Shown here one piece after another: positions 47,453 through 57,775 of a stretch of 64,000 nucleotides of DNA. The stretch covers positions 314,653,259 to 314,717,258 of the forward strand of contig NC_085140.1 of the NCBI RefSeq assembly GCF_024139115.2, written 5' to 3'. A program made the position numbers and the translations under genes. The notes beneath the pieces were generated by a model, which was given only the letters and a program-made list of their open reading frames with translations, searched no databases and had not been told where the DNA came from. The first letter of the stretch is position 1, and every line of letters starts with the position of its first letter. Origin of the DNA: Armigeres subalbatus (taxonomy: Eukaryota > Arthropoda > Insecta > Diptera > Culicidae).

Positions 47453-47520
47453 ATAAATAATAATAATACACGCGAAAGGCACCATCACTGCTATGTGGAT
47501 TATTCTGGGTTCTTTAAATT

Positions 47521-48248
47521 ATGGTCGGTAAGAATTGAAAAAATAAGACTGGGCAACCTGTACCTGCAAAAAAATCTAGCTCACTTTTTGGCACTTGGAC
47601 TTAGACTCGACGGAAATGGAGATCGAAGTGTGCTACGGTTGTCGATGGACGTAAAAATGTCATCGCTCTGAAAAAATCTTTTTCATCTCCCATATTTAAA
47701 AGTATTTATGAAAGTAGAACTTGTCGAAGACAATTTAGACATTAGTGAAAATAGTTTATAGAGTGAAAGCTATACTGGAGTATCGCGTTCTAGAAAGTTT
47801 TAAAAGGAGTATCCCCAATCCCAACACTAGCAACGTAGCAACGAAAGATGATTCTTGGGCCTTTAGATGGACAAAGTTTGGAAATTTGTGATGAAGGGAA
47901 AATGGCACTAGACGCTACAGGCGGTGAAGTTTTCGAGTTGCTATCTTGTGGCGGCTTGCAGGTTGCCGGAACTTGAGCAAATTTACAAAATGACAAAATA
48001 TCATCTATCACAATTGACGCATGACGGATCGGAGAACATTGTTCTGAGTGATGCAAGGGTGAGGGTATTCCGGATGTATAGGTAAGTTGCAGGGATTGAT
48101 CCCTGAGCGAATGCCTTAAGATGTTGTCCCGCAAAATAGGTAATTGGATTTTTCATTTGTAAGACGTTTGGTATAGCAATAAGTGCGCAGCCTACAGGTT
48201 GTTGCTGCGGATACATCTCGAGGAATATATTATCATGGTTTCAAATTA
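47521..48248. other. No gene recognised
   Basis: Contains ACTTAGACTCGACGGAAA (47599), a word also found at 49928, so part of it belongs to the dispersed repeat family. The rest has no motif. Confidence 0.4.
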
Positions 48249-48476
48249 CAGTATACCCCCTCTAAACCGACAAATTTATGCCCGGACTATCGAGATTTTT
48301 CTCGTTAATTTGACTGTCAAATCCATACAAATGAACCAAAACAAAATCACAACACAAACATGAAAATTGACAGCATATTGTGTTTGAATCAAATGTGTGC
48401 TGATACTTTTATTCCGGAAAATTCTGAATGAGCGAGATCCGGACTAACAAATCGTCGGATTAGCGGGGAGATACTG
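48249..48476. mobile_element. Tigger/pogo-type MITE
   Basis: Ends CAGTATACCCCCTCTAA and TTAGCGGGGAGATACTG are imperfect inverted repeats of about 28 bp, with TA before the left end and CA after the right end, likely a decayed TA duplication. Words such as CCGGACTATCG and GATCCGGACTAAC recall Tigger ends. 228 bp, non-coding. Confidence 0.72.
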
Positions 48477-48498
48477 CATCTATACTGCATCTGCATAA

Positions 48499-48789
48499 GG
48501 GCCCTCCTTAGCCGTGCGGTAAGACGCGCGGCTACAAAGCAAGACCATGCTGAGGGTGGCTGGGTTCGATTCCCGGTGCCGGTCTAGACAATTTTCGGAT
48601 TGGAAATTGTCTCGACTTCCTTGGGCATAAAAGTATCATCGTGTTAGCCTCATGATATACGAATGCAGAAATGATAACTTGGCTTAGAAACCTCGCAGTT
48701 AATAACTGTGGAAGTGCTAATTGAACACTAAGCTGCGAGGCGGCAATGTCCCAGTGGGGGATGTAATGCCAATGAAGAAGAAGAAGAAG
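48499..48789 (+). mobile_element. Feilai: Feilai SINE, complete copy
   Basis: GGGCCCTCCTTAGCCGTGCG start with an A box (TTAGCCGTGCGG), B box GGTTCGATTCC at about 48567, tRNA-unrelated body and a GAAGAAGAAGAAGA tail. ACTGCATCT occurs just upstream (48484-48492) and directly after the tail (48790-48798), consistent with a target duplication. Internal pol III promoter elements look intact. Copying would depend on a LINE partner that I cannot identify. Confidence 0.93.
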
Positions 48790-48799
48790 ACTGCATCTT

Positions 48800-49400
48800 T
48801 TAGAGAAGATGCTGTGCGATGTAAAAATCCCACATGGAAGAATCAATTAAAACATTTTCGAAAAATTGGCAAATTTCTAGCAACAATGAGCATTACGTTG
48901 TGCGATAGTGTATAATGTGGATAACAGTTTGAGTAGTTAATAAAACACTACCCGTTGAGCCTCCGTGAAATTTAGTGTGCTGCTTCCATTGCTGTTACTA
49001 ATTAGTTTTGTGAAGCAAGTGGTGTTTTTTTGGTGAAATTAGTTTTATAAGTTTAATTCTCTTTGATAATACTACTCTGATTATGTTTGAGACAAAAAGT
49101 AAATCCCTGGCATCATATAACATTCTTGCCTATTCTTTTCTGTGTTTTATAAGTGAATTTAAATTAGACGGTGTGTCTAAATGGATGATCGAAATATACC
49201 GCATTTCAATAATGATTGACCGATTTGTGTTTTATTTTTCATTATACTTTTGGCTTAGACTACGCCACCGTTATACGAGAAGGATGAGTCAGGAAATTAA
49301 AAAGTTGGTGATCTGTGTCTAATTCTGTGTCTTATTTTCTAGAAGACAATCGGAAAACTGATTAAAGTGATTGCGCGTCCTATCGTGTATTGTTTTTTTT
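48800..49400. other. No gene recognised
   Basis: AT-rich with one 79-codon plus frame (49083-49322) lacking any known motif. Confidence 0.35.
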
Positions 49401-49424
49401 TTTATATATCTCGTAAACGTGTTT

Positions 49425-49625
49425 GGTTGACCACGCAGAACGATGCTTTGTTCTGCCTTGTGCGGGTGTGTTTATCATTTATCAAATAAAAATCAGGATG
49501 CGTCCTACCGTGTTGTGTTGACCACGCTGAACGATCGCGCGATCATCGAAATATTTGGTTCTGCTTTGTGTGGTCGGTTGGTCAATTAATTAGTGCGCGT
49601 TCGATTGTATTTTTGTTTAACGTTG
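49425..49625. repeat. GATCGCGCGATC repeat, locus 1
   Basis: Two tandem-like units. The second has GAACGATCGCGCGATCATCG (palindrome 49533-49544), then TTCTGCTTTGTGTGG and CAATTAATTAGTGC. The first (49435) keeps GCAGAACGAT and TTCTGCCTTGTGCGG but has lost the palindrome. The same unit recurs at 59940-60235. Confidence 0.6.
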
Positions 49626-49924
49626 ATCAAATTATACGCTACGAACGAACCCTGCTACAATACCTACCCCATATATCCAACATCCCTGTGATTTCTCGTG
49701 GAAGTGCAGATGACTCGTCGGCTTCCATCAAAGCGAGTATCACGTCAACATCTTCCCACCCATTCCTTAATTGACCTGCATTCGGACACGGCCGACACGT
49801 TCATACACATTGAAGATGATGTTAGTCCCAAACATCATCTATTGGTTCTCTGTGTAATTACAGCTGAACTGGCAATAACGGAGGAGCAACCGTGGGCGGT
49901 CAATCATACTCATGCTCATGCTCA

Positions 49925-50260
49925 TGCTTAGACTTAGACTCGACGGAAAATCCTTTCCCAATGTTTCCTATTGAAAATTGGCCGGATCGGACTATGCGAT
50001 CAAAAGTTTTGGCCAAAATACAAATTTCAAAACCACAATATAGAATCACTTTTTTGACACTTATGCTCATCCGATTTGCTTGCATCAAGTTGCGTTTGGT
50101 GGAAATTGTAGAATACATATAAACAAATATAGAAAATCAGATCTATCCACTTATTAGGGTTATTTTAGACCTTTCTGATATATTTCTTAACTATTTTGAA
50201 CGAACGAGAAAGGCACCATAATCTCTAGGTGGATAAATCAGGGTTTTTTTTTCTTATGTT
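49925..50260. repeat. Dispersed TGCCTTTCTCG repeat, partial
   Basis: Carries ATTGAAAATTGGCC and CATCCGATTTGC words shared with 44700-44790, and ends ACGAGAAAGGCACCATAATC and TCTAGGTGGATAAATC, the right end of the family. Confidence 0.6.
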
Positions 50261-50820
50261 TTGTTCAACTATAACTGCAGTATTCCGAGACTATGTACCG
50301 ACACCAGCAGAAATCAGTATTAGTTAGGCAAATCATAAGACTAAAAACGAACAAATTACTATTTCCCTGAAGAAGACACTAAACCCGTGTCGAAACTTTG
50401 GACGAATAATAAAACTCGTTTCAATTACATGAAACTGTGTAGCCGTTTTACTCATATTTATAATTCAACGTTACAGTCGACCCCGCTACAGTCTAATAAG
50501 TACGTTTCAAGCAAAATAGGAGCATCGCCTACTGATGAAAAAATGATGGCCAAACCAACATTTCCGTTAGCTTATACAAGGGCCCGTATGATTGTTACTT
50601 GTACGGAGTGCTTTTTCCCCAGGCTGTTGTACACAAAATACGCTTTGGATAAGAAAGAATATGCTAAGTTGGACCAATTTTTTGAAGACAAACTGTAGGG
50701 GAAACTGGACACACGTGATCCCCGGTGACACATGATCCCCCTGTTTTCTAGAAATCTAATCACATTTTTATACTACTGATATATGTAAACAGATCCGTTA
50801 GACAGATGATTGAATTTGAG
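50261..50820. other. Unassigned, one 103-codon plus frame
   Basis: The frame at 50387-50698 is open but has no recognised domain. Just before it lies CCCTGAAGAAGACAC..GTGTCGAAAC, a hairpin motif often found near ends of retroelements. I cannot assign either. Confidence 0.3.
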
Positions 50821-50855
50821 TAGGCCTTCGGCCTTAGTCTGGAAAAATACAATAA
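50821..50855 (+). mobile_element. Family A-like 3' tail scrap
   Basis: AGGCCTTCGGCCTTAGTCTG followed by AAAAATACAATAAAT matches the last bases of the family A element (GGCCTTAGTCTGAATAAAT). Only the tail is present. Confidence 0.55.
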
Positions 50856-50961
50856 ATTTAACATGCCATTCAGTCAGTCATTGGCACGTGGCCCTTACGT
50901 GAACGAATCAACTTCTCATAGAATGTTCGCGTATTATTAGCGCGGTACAGTTGCTTCGTCG

Positions 50962-51305
50962 TTTGTTTCATGCCTCACGGTGTCTTTGTCCAACGAGGCT
51001 TATTTTCAAAAAATCAGTATCTCTAACACACTCACCAAACAAAAGTATGCGCTTTCCTCTTTGACGTAGGTGCATTTTTTAAATGTTCTATTGTGGGTGG
51101 TTTTTCCATACATTAAATCGGGGTTAAATCGGATATCATTTGATATTTTTATGGAATTTGCACCAAAAATAGTGAAAAAAAATAAAAATTGTTCTAGATC
51201 CCCCGATAGAACATTTTAGATTACCAACGATATGAAAGATGAGATCATATACTTTAGCGTGGTGGTATTGATCAGAGGTACATTTTTTTGAAAAAAAAAA
51301 TTTCC
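50962..51305. repeat. Unclassified insert in the family A-like relic
   Basis: Non-coding AT-rich sequence between two adjacent coding pieces of the relic. Contains ATTGTTCTAGATCCCCCG and a run of T/A at its right edge (about 51290). No inverted repeats or target duplication seen. Confidence 0.5.
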
Positions 51306-51407
51306 CCATAGAGACTCCATGGCCTCCATCGCCCTCGTGCACTGTTGTAGCAATCTCGTCCATGCTGAATTCTTCTCCTCCACTAGCTGTTCACATTCGC
51401 CGTCATC

Positions 51408-51627
51408 ATTACGTAATGTGACCAGCAAGTGTCCTGCGAAACGCGGGACGCCTATCTGGATTGCGTCACTGGCTTGAAAATGGATCCTCAAAAAATGCAT
51501 TTTGCATAACTTTTGGCCCAAAAAAAATGGAAAAATATTTGTAAGGCTGTATGTACTGTAATAAATTTGTAAAACGAAGTTGAAAATTGCAGCGTCCCGT
51601 GAAACGCGGGACATCTGGTCACGCCTA
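51408..51627. mobile_element. MITE with GTGACCAG ends and GCGGGAC hairpins
   Basis: Left part GTGACCAGCAAGTGTCCTGC, GAAACGCGGGAC, and right part GTCCCGTGAAACGCGGGACA, CTGGTCAC. Each end also folds on itself through GTCC..GCGGGAC. The palindrome ATTACGTAAT precedes the left end. Confidence 0.75.
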
Positions 51628-51796
51628 GTTGTTCTTCCGTTGAAAGTGCTACTGCCAGCTGCTGAGCGTAATCTTGGGCTAGTTTACCACCTTGTTGTCG
51701 CCTAATATTAAGCCGCAGCGTTTGACTTCGACGAGTGTTGTACACCGTCAAGAGTTTTGAGCGCAGGCATACTGCATCGAGGTAGTGGCCGGATTC

Positions 51797-52221
51797 AAGG
51801 ATTCATGTTATCGATCATTTAGTAATCTGATCATTTAGTAATCATTCAGTAATCTAACTCATTCCTGAGGCTAAATTTCAATATGTGTTGTATGGTGGAC
51901 TTTGAGCGCAACGGTTTATCTACAACTCTGCCTAACAGTTCGTTGTATTATTTTCACTAATAACGGAGCCATAGCTCCAGTAGCAGTAACTTATACTAAA
52001 TGATTGAAATTTTGTTATCATTTAGTATAAGTTACTGCTACTAGCGCTATGGCCCCGTTATAAGTTAAATTCAAACAGCGACCTGTCAGGCAGAGTTGTA
52101 GAAAAACCTTCGCACTAGATGTCCACCATACAACACGTCTTAAAATTTAGCCTCTGGACTGAGTTATTGATAAACTACCATGTGACCGAACGCAAATTAC
52201 TAAATGATCGATAACATCCTT
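51797..52221. mobile_element. Fold-back element with 10-bp target duplication (Mutator-like?)
   Basis: Ends AAGGAT(TCAT)GTTATCGATC and GATCGATAACATCCTT. Complementarity runs nearly to the centre (AGCAGTAACTTATACTAAAT at about 51982 against ATTTAGTATAAGTTACTGCT at about 52023). Flanks GGCCGGATTC (51787-51796) and GGTCGGATTC (52222-52231) match at 9 of 10 positions. Duplications of 8-11 bp with very long inverted repeats are typical of Mutator-like elements; no transposase is present to confirm. Confidence 0.8.
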
Positions 52222-52350
52222 GGTCGGATTCAATATTCGCACTGCGGTAAGTGCGGCCGTTATTGATGTCGGAGAACGTCGATTAGAATGTCGCCTTGTG
52301 GATGTTCTTGTGGGGAAAGAAAGTGCTTCCGACTACTATTCCGCGTGAGG

Positions 52351-55309
52351 CTGCAAAGTTTATGCTTCATTTGTCGTTGCATTCGATACGGTATGCAGAC
52401 TGTGCTCTCCGATCACCGGTCTGTTTTATTGCAACCTGCAAAGCCTAGCGACTTGTAGTTCCATGTTCCAAGTTTTCAATCGTGATCTTTTATTCGTCGC
52501 CTAGGTCTTTGCCAATTATATCGATTGGTATTATATGACATTTTATATGTATTACAGGCATTGATATTGATATCGAAAAACTAAAGTTATGAAGACGTGC
52601 TGTATTATGTTTTATAAAATTATTTCATAGTACAACGAGATCGCCAATCTGACCACACCAACTATGCTTGAAAAGAACGAGAAAGCAAATTGCCTTATAT
52701 TGGAGACAATAACTTATTAGCATAAATTCCAGCTTCACTGCTCGAGGTACCATCCGTCCTACGGTACAACATGTTGCCGCTGCGAAGCCCCAACTAGCAT
52801 ACACAACTGATTACTGAAAATAAACTGGGTTGGTACGTGATTATGGGACCGTGATGCAGAAGCGTTGATTCGCGAAAATTGTCCAACATTATTAGATGAT
52901 AAGAAGACGACGATCGCAGGATAATTGAGTTCTACTTTCGCGACAATAGGCATAGAACTATGGCGGGCTAGAGGACACCCGTTGGAAGTCAAATTCATCT
53001 TTGCCTGGTCGTGCGCGGGTAATTCAATTCTCCGGTTCACCTTGGCAAGAGCGTCACTTCCAAAAATATTTGTCGCTTATTTCGATTCCGAACGGAGCAG
53101 TTTAACAGTTGGATGGGGAGGAAGTCCTCATTACTCTTCAAAGTTATTTTTTGTTGCCAATTTAAAAAGTATGAATGCACTGACGATGGGATGGGCACTG
53201 AGGTAACCCGTTCGTCGTGACGCAAATAATATCACATCGCTGTTGATCTCCACCAAATTCAAGTGCGGATTCCAGACGTGTTTATTCAATTAGTTTCCTA
53301 CCAAACTCAATTGAGTACCGCCCTCTCCTGATCATAAGTGGCAACAATCAGGCTTTGAATGTATTTAGCCCAGTTGATGACATTATATCAGTTTAGCCTC
53401 GCAATCGGTGCAATTTTCCAGTTGATGTGGTTTTCATCCAACTGCCCAGGTGGCTACTTGACTTGAACAAACACAAAACGCTCGGCACTTCAAGGCTTCT
53501 TATGATCTCACTTCAACGTGTAACGATGATCGCATTATCAGACGGATTCAACCTATTGACAATCACCATACCGCATCAATGAATTCGAAGAAATGACACG
53601 TTGGTATGGGAAGCAATCCATTGAAAGTGGCTCGCAAATTTAATTGTTTTCGAAAAAAAATGTCACTTTTTCTGTGGTGAGATATTTTAAATAGGCCGTC
53701 ACACTTTCACTTATAAAGAAAAACTTTACGTCATTTTTGGACATGTCCTATCAATTACGAAGGTTGAAAATAAGTGTTAGGAAAAAAACATTTGGAGATT
53801 TCTCAACACAGCGAAATGGGATCTTGATTAGCACGTACATGATACCGGCACATTTGTTGTGGACCACATGGACGAAATGTGGTAATTCTATCCAGCCGGT
53901 TCGTGTTGATTCAGGACTTTCCAGAAATAGTCTGGTGATGACCGACGAACGAACATAAAAGTGGGTTGCACAAAGGAACTTTCCACCGGAATTCGCTCAA
54001 ACAGTGGTATTCCCCAACAGTGTGTTTATTGCTTCTTATTTGTGTTTACGATGTTTTGATGTGCGGACCTCGTTGTTGATTTATATTTTTTGGTGACAAT
54101 GCTTGAGTAGGTGCGATATTTTGCAATGTTGTTTTCCGCTATCAGATTTACCTAGGAGCCCGAGTAGAATAACCCTTTTTCTGAGAGTATATGAACTCGT
54201 AATAATCAAAATATATGTTTTATGTGAAGACATGTTAAGGTTCCTCCAAACCCACGCTACGCGACTGTCGCCGTTGCTTGGCGACAGCGATTCTGTCGCT
54301 GTTGGAATGGAAGCGGAAATTAAACATTACATGCAGCGACGCAGCAATATAACCGCGGCGGCAGTTGTCGCTGTCGCACACCCAACCAGCGAATGGCATA
54401 TTTTAACACATTTCTGCATAAGAACCTTACAGAAACTGTATAATAATTGGGCATATACAATTTTTGGAAGATTTTAATACAATTGTTGTATTGAAATTAT
54501 ACAGATTTGTATTAAAATATACAATTTCTGTATAAAAACCTTACAGATTTGTATATGCCACGTTTTTATACAATAACTGTAAGATCTGTTTTTTTGGGTG
54601 TACATATACGATATGTAGCTATGAGAGACTTTTTTTCGCAAGCTGTCATGATACAGAGCTGATTCGGGAGGCTACACCCCATGATAAATTTCTTTTAGAA
54701 AGCTCCAAATGTGGGGATCACTGGGTCTGATGATGCATTTCAACTTGTTTTACACAACTGTGCAGTAACCAACACGAAAGGAGCGAAAACAAAGCGAGAA
54801 TTACCATTTTTATGTGGGGGCTGCCTATCGGATTCTGTAATTTCGCAGTTGTATACAAGTTTGATAAATTTGTTATCATGGCTTGTTATGATTCGGAATA
54901 GTTTTTGCCTCTCTTTTATCGTTGTTCGTTATCTATTGAAAGCCATTTCTGCAAACCCTGGTTGGGCATCAGCATTTTTGGCGTAATTAGTTCATTTATA
55001 ATTTGGCGTCAGTAGTAAGAATTATAATTGGAGGCGGTAATAAAGCCGATACAAATATTTAAAAACAATTATGTCTCCTTCCTCGGATTTTTTTTGCCCA
55101 AAAATAATATTTTGAGGGGGCAACTACAAAAAATTTGGTTGATTCTGAAAATTTTCAAAACATTCTTTAACAAATCCGAAAAAAATCAATAAAACTTTTT
55201 TTCATTTTAATATTTATTTTTTATTATACCCCCCCCCTTGACCTTTCGGAGACCTGTAGGACATAATTTAAATTAAATATTTGTAACGGCCTAAGTCAAG
55301 CGATAAATT
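52351..55309. other. No gene recognised; mixed unique DNA
   Basis: 52925-53206 holds a 93-codon plus frame without known motif. 54245-54420 is GC-richer with CGACAGCGA / TCGCTGTCGC words in both orientations. 54430-54600 has repeated TACAGATTTGTAT words. Nothing I can call a gene. Confidence 0.4.
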
Positions 55310-55590
55310 AATTTAAAATACCCAGAACCATCCACCTAGCGGTGATGGAGCCTTTAACGTGTGTTATAAAAAAAAGTATTATAGTATTTTGGACATAACT
55401 TTTTAGCCCATAGTCCGATCTTACCAATTTTCAATTGCACACAGACATCACCTAAATTCGTCGAACTAAGTTGATTGGTATACAACACTATGGGTCTTCG
55501 GGCCTTCTATGAAAAGTTTGGTTTTTGGAGCGATCATACAGCCTATCAGTACACTTAGTGTACGGGAAAGGAAAAAATCAGTTCAATCAA
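55310..55590. repeat. Dispersed TGCCTTTCTCG repeat, reverse orientation
   Basis: Reads CATCCACCTAGCGGTGATGG at one end and CAGTACACTTAGTGTACGGG near the other, with CCCATAGTCCGATC and ACACTATGGGTCTTCGGG between. These match the complement of 44528-44650. Confidence 0.65.
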
Positions 55591-55645
55591 AGGTAATTGC
55601 CTATTTCCGGGAATTAAACCACCCGACTTGGACGTTAATTTACAA

Positions 55646-55868
55646 TGTTATGAAAACTCATATGTGAATATGTACGTTATGTGGAAGATATTGATTTGGA
55701 AAATGTATTGGAGGTAACCACTTTCCCTTCGATGGGACTCGAACCCATGACCCTACAGTACTGTAGGGTCATGGGTTCGAGTCCCATCGAAGGGAAAGTG
55801 GTTAAATACATTTTCCAAATCAATATCTTCCACATAACGTACATATTCACATATGAGTTTTCATAACA
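55646..55868. repeat. 223-bp palindrome carrying a tRNA T-arm sequence
   Basis: Arms of about 110 bp are almost perfectly complementary (TGTTATGAAAACTCATATG mirrored by CATATGAGTTTTCATAACA). The only obvious difference is about four bases near 55710. The centre is CCTACAGTACTGTAGG. Next to it each arm holds ATGGGTTCGAGTCCCAT, which has the form of a tRNA T-arm and pol III B box (GGTTCGAGTCC), once per strand. No A box or full cloverleaf is visible, so this is not called a tRNA gene. Confidence 0.85.
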
Positions 55869-56159
55869 AGGAAAAAATGTCAAGCAGTATCGATATTTTT
55901 TTGCATTGTATCGTCTATAATTGAAAAGGTCCCGCGGATTTTTTTGGAATATTTTTTCAAAAACTCCCAGTTCCTGTATATAGAATGTAATTGCAACAAT
56001 TTTCGAGCAAGAAATCCCAGAATCAAAACCGGGTTTTTCTACTGATCTGAATTCTTCGGATGATGTTAAGAATTCATGGGGAATTAATTTCTGATATTTT
56101 TTCGTAAAAAAACAATTATTTTTTTGTAGTAAATACCTCCAGGATTTTTGCAAAAAAAA

Positions 56160-56960
56160 TCAAGAATCCTTTCAGAAATTCTTATAGAAACTCTTCCTAA
56201 TTTTTTTTAGGTGTTTCCTTCGATTACTATCGAAAATTCCTTCCACAATTCTTGGACAAATTTTCCCCAGAAAATCCTTCGCAGATAAATCCAGGAATTC
56301 TTTTGGAAACTCAAAGAAGGTAAGGTAAGGTAAGAAAATTTCTTCGTTGATTCCTTTACGAGTTCTTTGAGGAAGTTCTTCAGAAATCCTTTTACAAATT
56401 CCTTTGAGAATTCTTGTAGGAATTCGTTTGAAATTCCTTTGAAATTCCATTAAAAATTTCTTCGGAAAGAAAATAAGAAAAACCTTCCGGATATTCCTTC
56501 AGGAAATGTTGAGATCGTTTTTGGAATAGCTTCGAAAATTACTTTAGGAGGAATCCCTCCAAAATTTCACAAGGATATTCCTATAAGATTTTTTTCGATT
56601 TCAAAATTAGGAAGTTCTTAAGAAATTCTTTTGAGAACTCCTTAAATGAATTAGGCCAGGAAAATTCTCTGAAATGGCCTTCGTAAATGTGTTAAGAGTT
56701 CTTTCCGAAATTTCATCATGAAATTACTCTGAAATTTCCGTTATAAACTCTTCGGAAAATTCTTTTAGTATTTCCTATTTCATTCTTTACTAAATTTTCG
56801 GAACATTCTTCCAACTAAATTTCTGGAATTATTCCTGCGGAAATTTTGGAAGAAATTTTTAATGGTTTAGAAAATTCTTCTAAAAACGATTTCCGCAGGA
56901 TTTCTTGGAGGAAGTTTCCCAAGCAACATTTTAAGTTTTATGATTCGGTACAAGAGTTGT
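56160..56960. repeat. Degenerate GAATTCCTTCGGAAATTC repeat tract
   Basis: Irregular tandem copies of words such as GGAATTCTTTTGGAAA and TTCCTTCGGAAATTC with periods near 30 bp; too decayed to define a unit. Same type at 59090-59910 and 61400-61960. Short frames in it are meaningless. Confidence 0.7.
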
Positions 56961-57195
56961 TACGTTAGAATAGAATTGTGAACCCCTGAGCATGAGTAGG
57001 ATAAGAAATAATTTGTGTGTGTGTATGCATCTTCGGTGTTCTTCTGCTTCAAACAAAATATCTAATCAGATTAAATGAAGCAGCAGCACAGGAGTGACGG
57101 AAATAAAGTTTCCGTTGCGAAATAGTGAAACACCGAAGATGTAAGTATTGATTTATAATGTTTTACGTATTACATAGTACAAGGGATAAAAAATA

Positions 57196-57752
57196 GCTTG
57201 AGCTTGAGCTTGATTGACTGCTCGTAGTTGCTACTCCATTATGACCAGATCAGCTGTTCTTGCACACAGAACCAACAGATGTTTGCTTGAGACTAGCACA
57301 CATCTTCAATGTACAAGTACTGGTGATCTCATTTGTTAGGTCATACTGACGCCTGCCACGTCAGAATGCAAGTCAATGTAGGGAAGGGGGAGGAAATGAT
57401 GCTGTAATCACTCGCCCACTGTAAGTCGAATATTTCTCTGCACTTGCCACGAGTTCATGCGGAATTTGTTGGAATTTTTGTTAAGGTTCGAGAGGCAGAG
57501 GTCCGTCTTGGTTAACGAGCTGCCAATGAGATAGATAGGAGAAAGCAACTGATGGAATTTCTAACTGGATGTAGGAAACTAGCTTTATAGTTCATTTACA
57601 ATTCTAGCAGATTCCAGTTCTAGCGATTGCTAGAACATGAGAAATATAGAGAAAGATACAAAGTAGGATAATGGAACGGACCTGGGATTAAACCCACGAC
57701 CTCCTGCGTATAAGGCAGAAGCAGTAGCCATATGACTACCAAGCCCGCTTAA
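57196..57752 (-). mobile_element. tRNA-headed SINE, about 557 bp
   Basis: Minus strand starts at 57752 with AAGCGGGCTTGGTAGTCATA (A-box-like TGGTAGTCATATGG), a B box GGTTTAATCCC near 57690 and a long body. It ends in AAGCTCAAGCTCAAGC at 57196. A 22-23 bp duplication starting ATAGTACAAGG flanks it (57174-57195 and 57753-57775; one substitution and one A-run indel). Head, body, repeat tail and duplication together make this a clear SINE, not a functional tRNA gene. Confidence 0.93.
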
Positions 57753-57775
57753 ATAGTACAAGGAATAAAAAAATA

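Larger units (their letters stand above)
45056..47466 (+). mobile_element. Family A non-LTR retrotransposon, 5'-truncated insertion
   Basis: Bounded by a perfect 15-bp duplication TACACGCGAAAGGCA (45041-45055 and 47467-47481). It begins inside the endonuclease (GMVVRSTFFPRKNIHKATW) and ends in GAATAAATAATAATAA, a TAA-type tail as in I-superfamily elements. The perfect duplication marks a fairly recent insertion. 5' truncation is the usual outcome of incomplete target-primed reverse transcription. Confidence 0.93.
44528..47520. repeat. Dispersed TGCCTTTCTCG repeat, split by a family A insertion
   Basis: Left half (44528-45055) starts TTGCCTTTCTCGTATACTAAG and contains AACCCATAGTGTTATATACC-like text and a TGTATGTATGTGTGTATG microsatellite. 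The right remnant (47482 to about 47520) has CACCATCACTGCTATGTGG. The same family appears at 22215-22450, 49925-50260, and reversed at 55310-55590. I know it as an abundant Aedes repeat without a firm name. It supplies the first 136 codons of an artificial long frame (44648-46168). Confidence 0.65.
50882..52350 (-). pseudogene. Family A-like non-LTR relic split by three repeats
   Basis: Minus-strand coding pieces, 5' to 3': a decayed endonuclease end (about 52345-52222), VYNTRRSQTLRLNIRRQQGG and LAQDYAQQLAVALSTEEQLG (51751-51628), GECEQLVEEKNSAWTRLLQQ (51400-51310) and YRANNTRTFYEKLIRSRKGH (50960-50885). Between them sit a 425-bp fold-back (51797-52221), a MITE (51408-51627) and an unresolved insert (50962-51305). 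About 120 bases next to the second insert are also missing. An old, heavily disrupted copy. Confidence 0.83.

Noticed and set aside
50361..50400. Hammerhead-like ribozyme (CTGAAGA, hairpin, GAAAC)
   Set aside because: The CUGANGA and GAAA cores can be read with a GACAC/GTGTC stem, but the stem is offset by one base and I find no pairing partners for the other two stems.
52759..53206. Overlapping frames of 93 codons on both strands
   Set aside because: Neither carries a recognisable motif, and the overlap suggests a stretch of chance open sequence.
55740..55790. Possible tRNA gene at the palindrome
   Set aside because: Only the T-arm-like segment is seen. There is no D-arm or A box upstream, and the sequence is consumed by the palindrome.
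57683..57750. Possible tRNA gene on the minus strand
   Set aside because: A and B boxes are present, but the sequence is the head of a 557-bp SINE with its own target duplications, and no sound cloverleaf was found.
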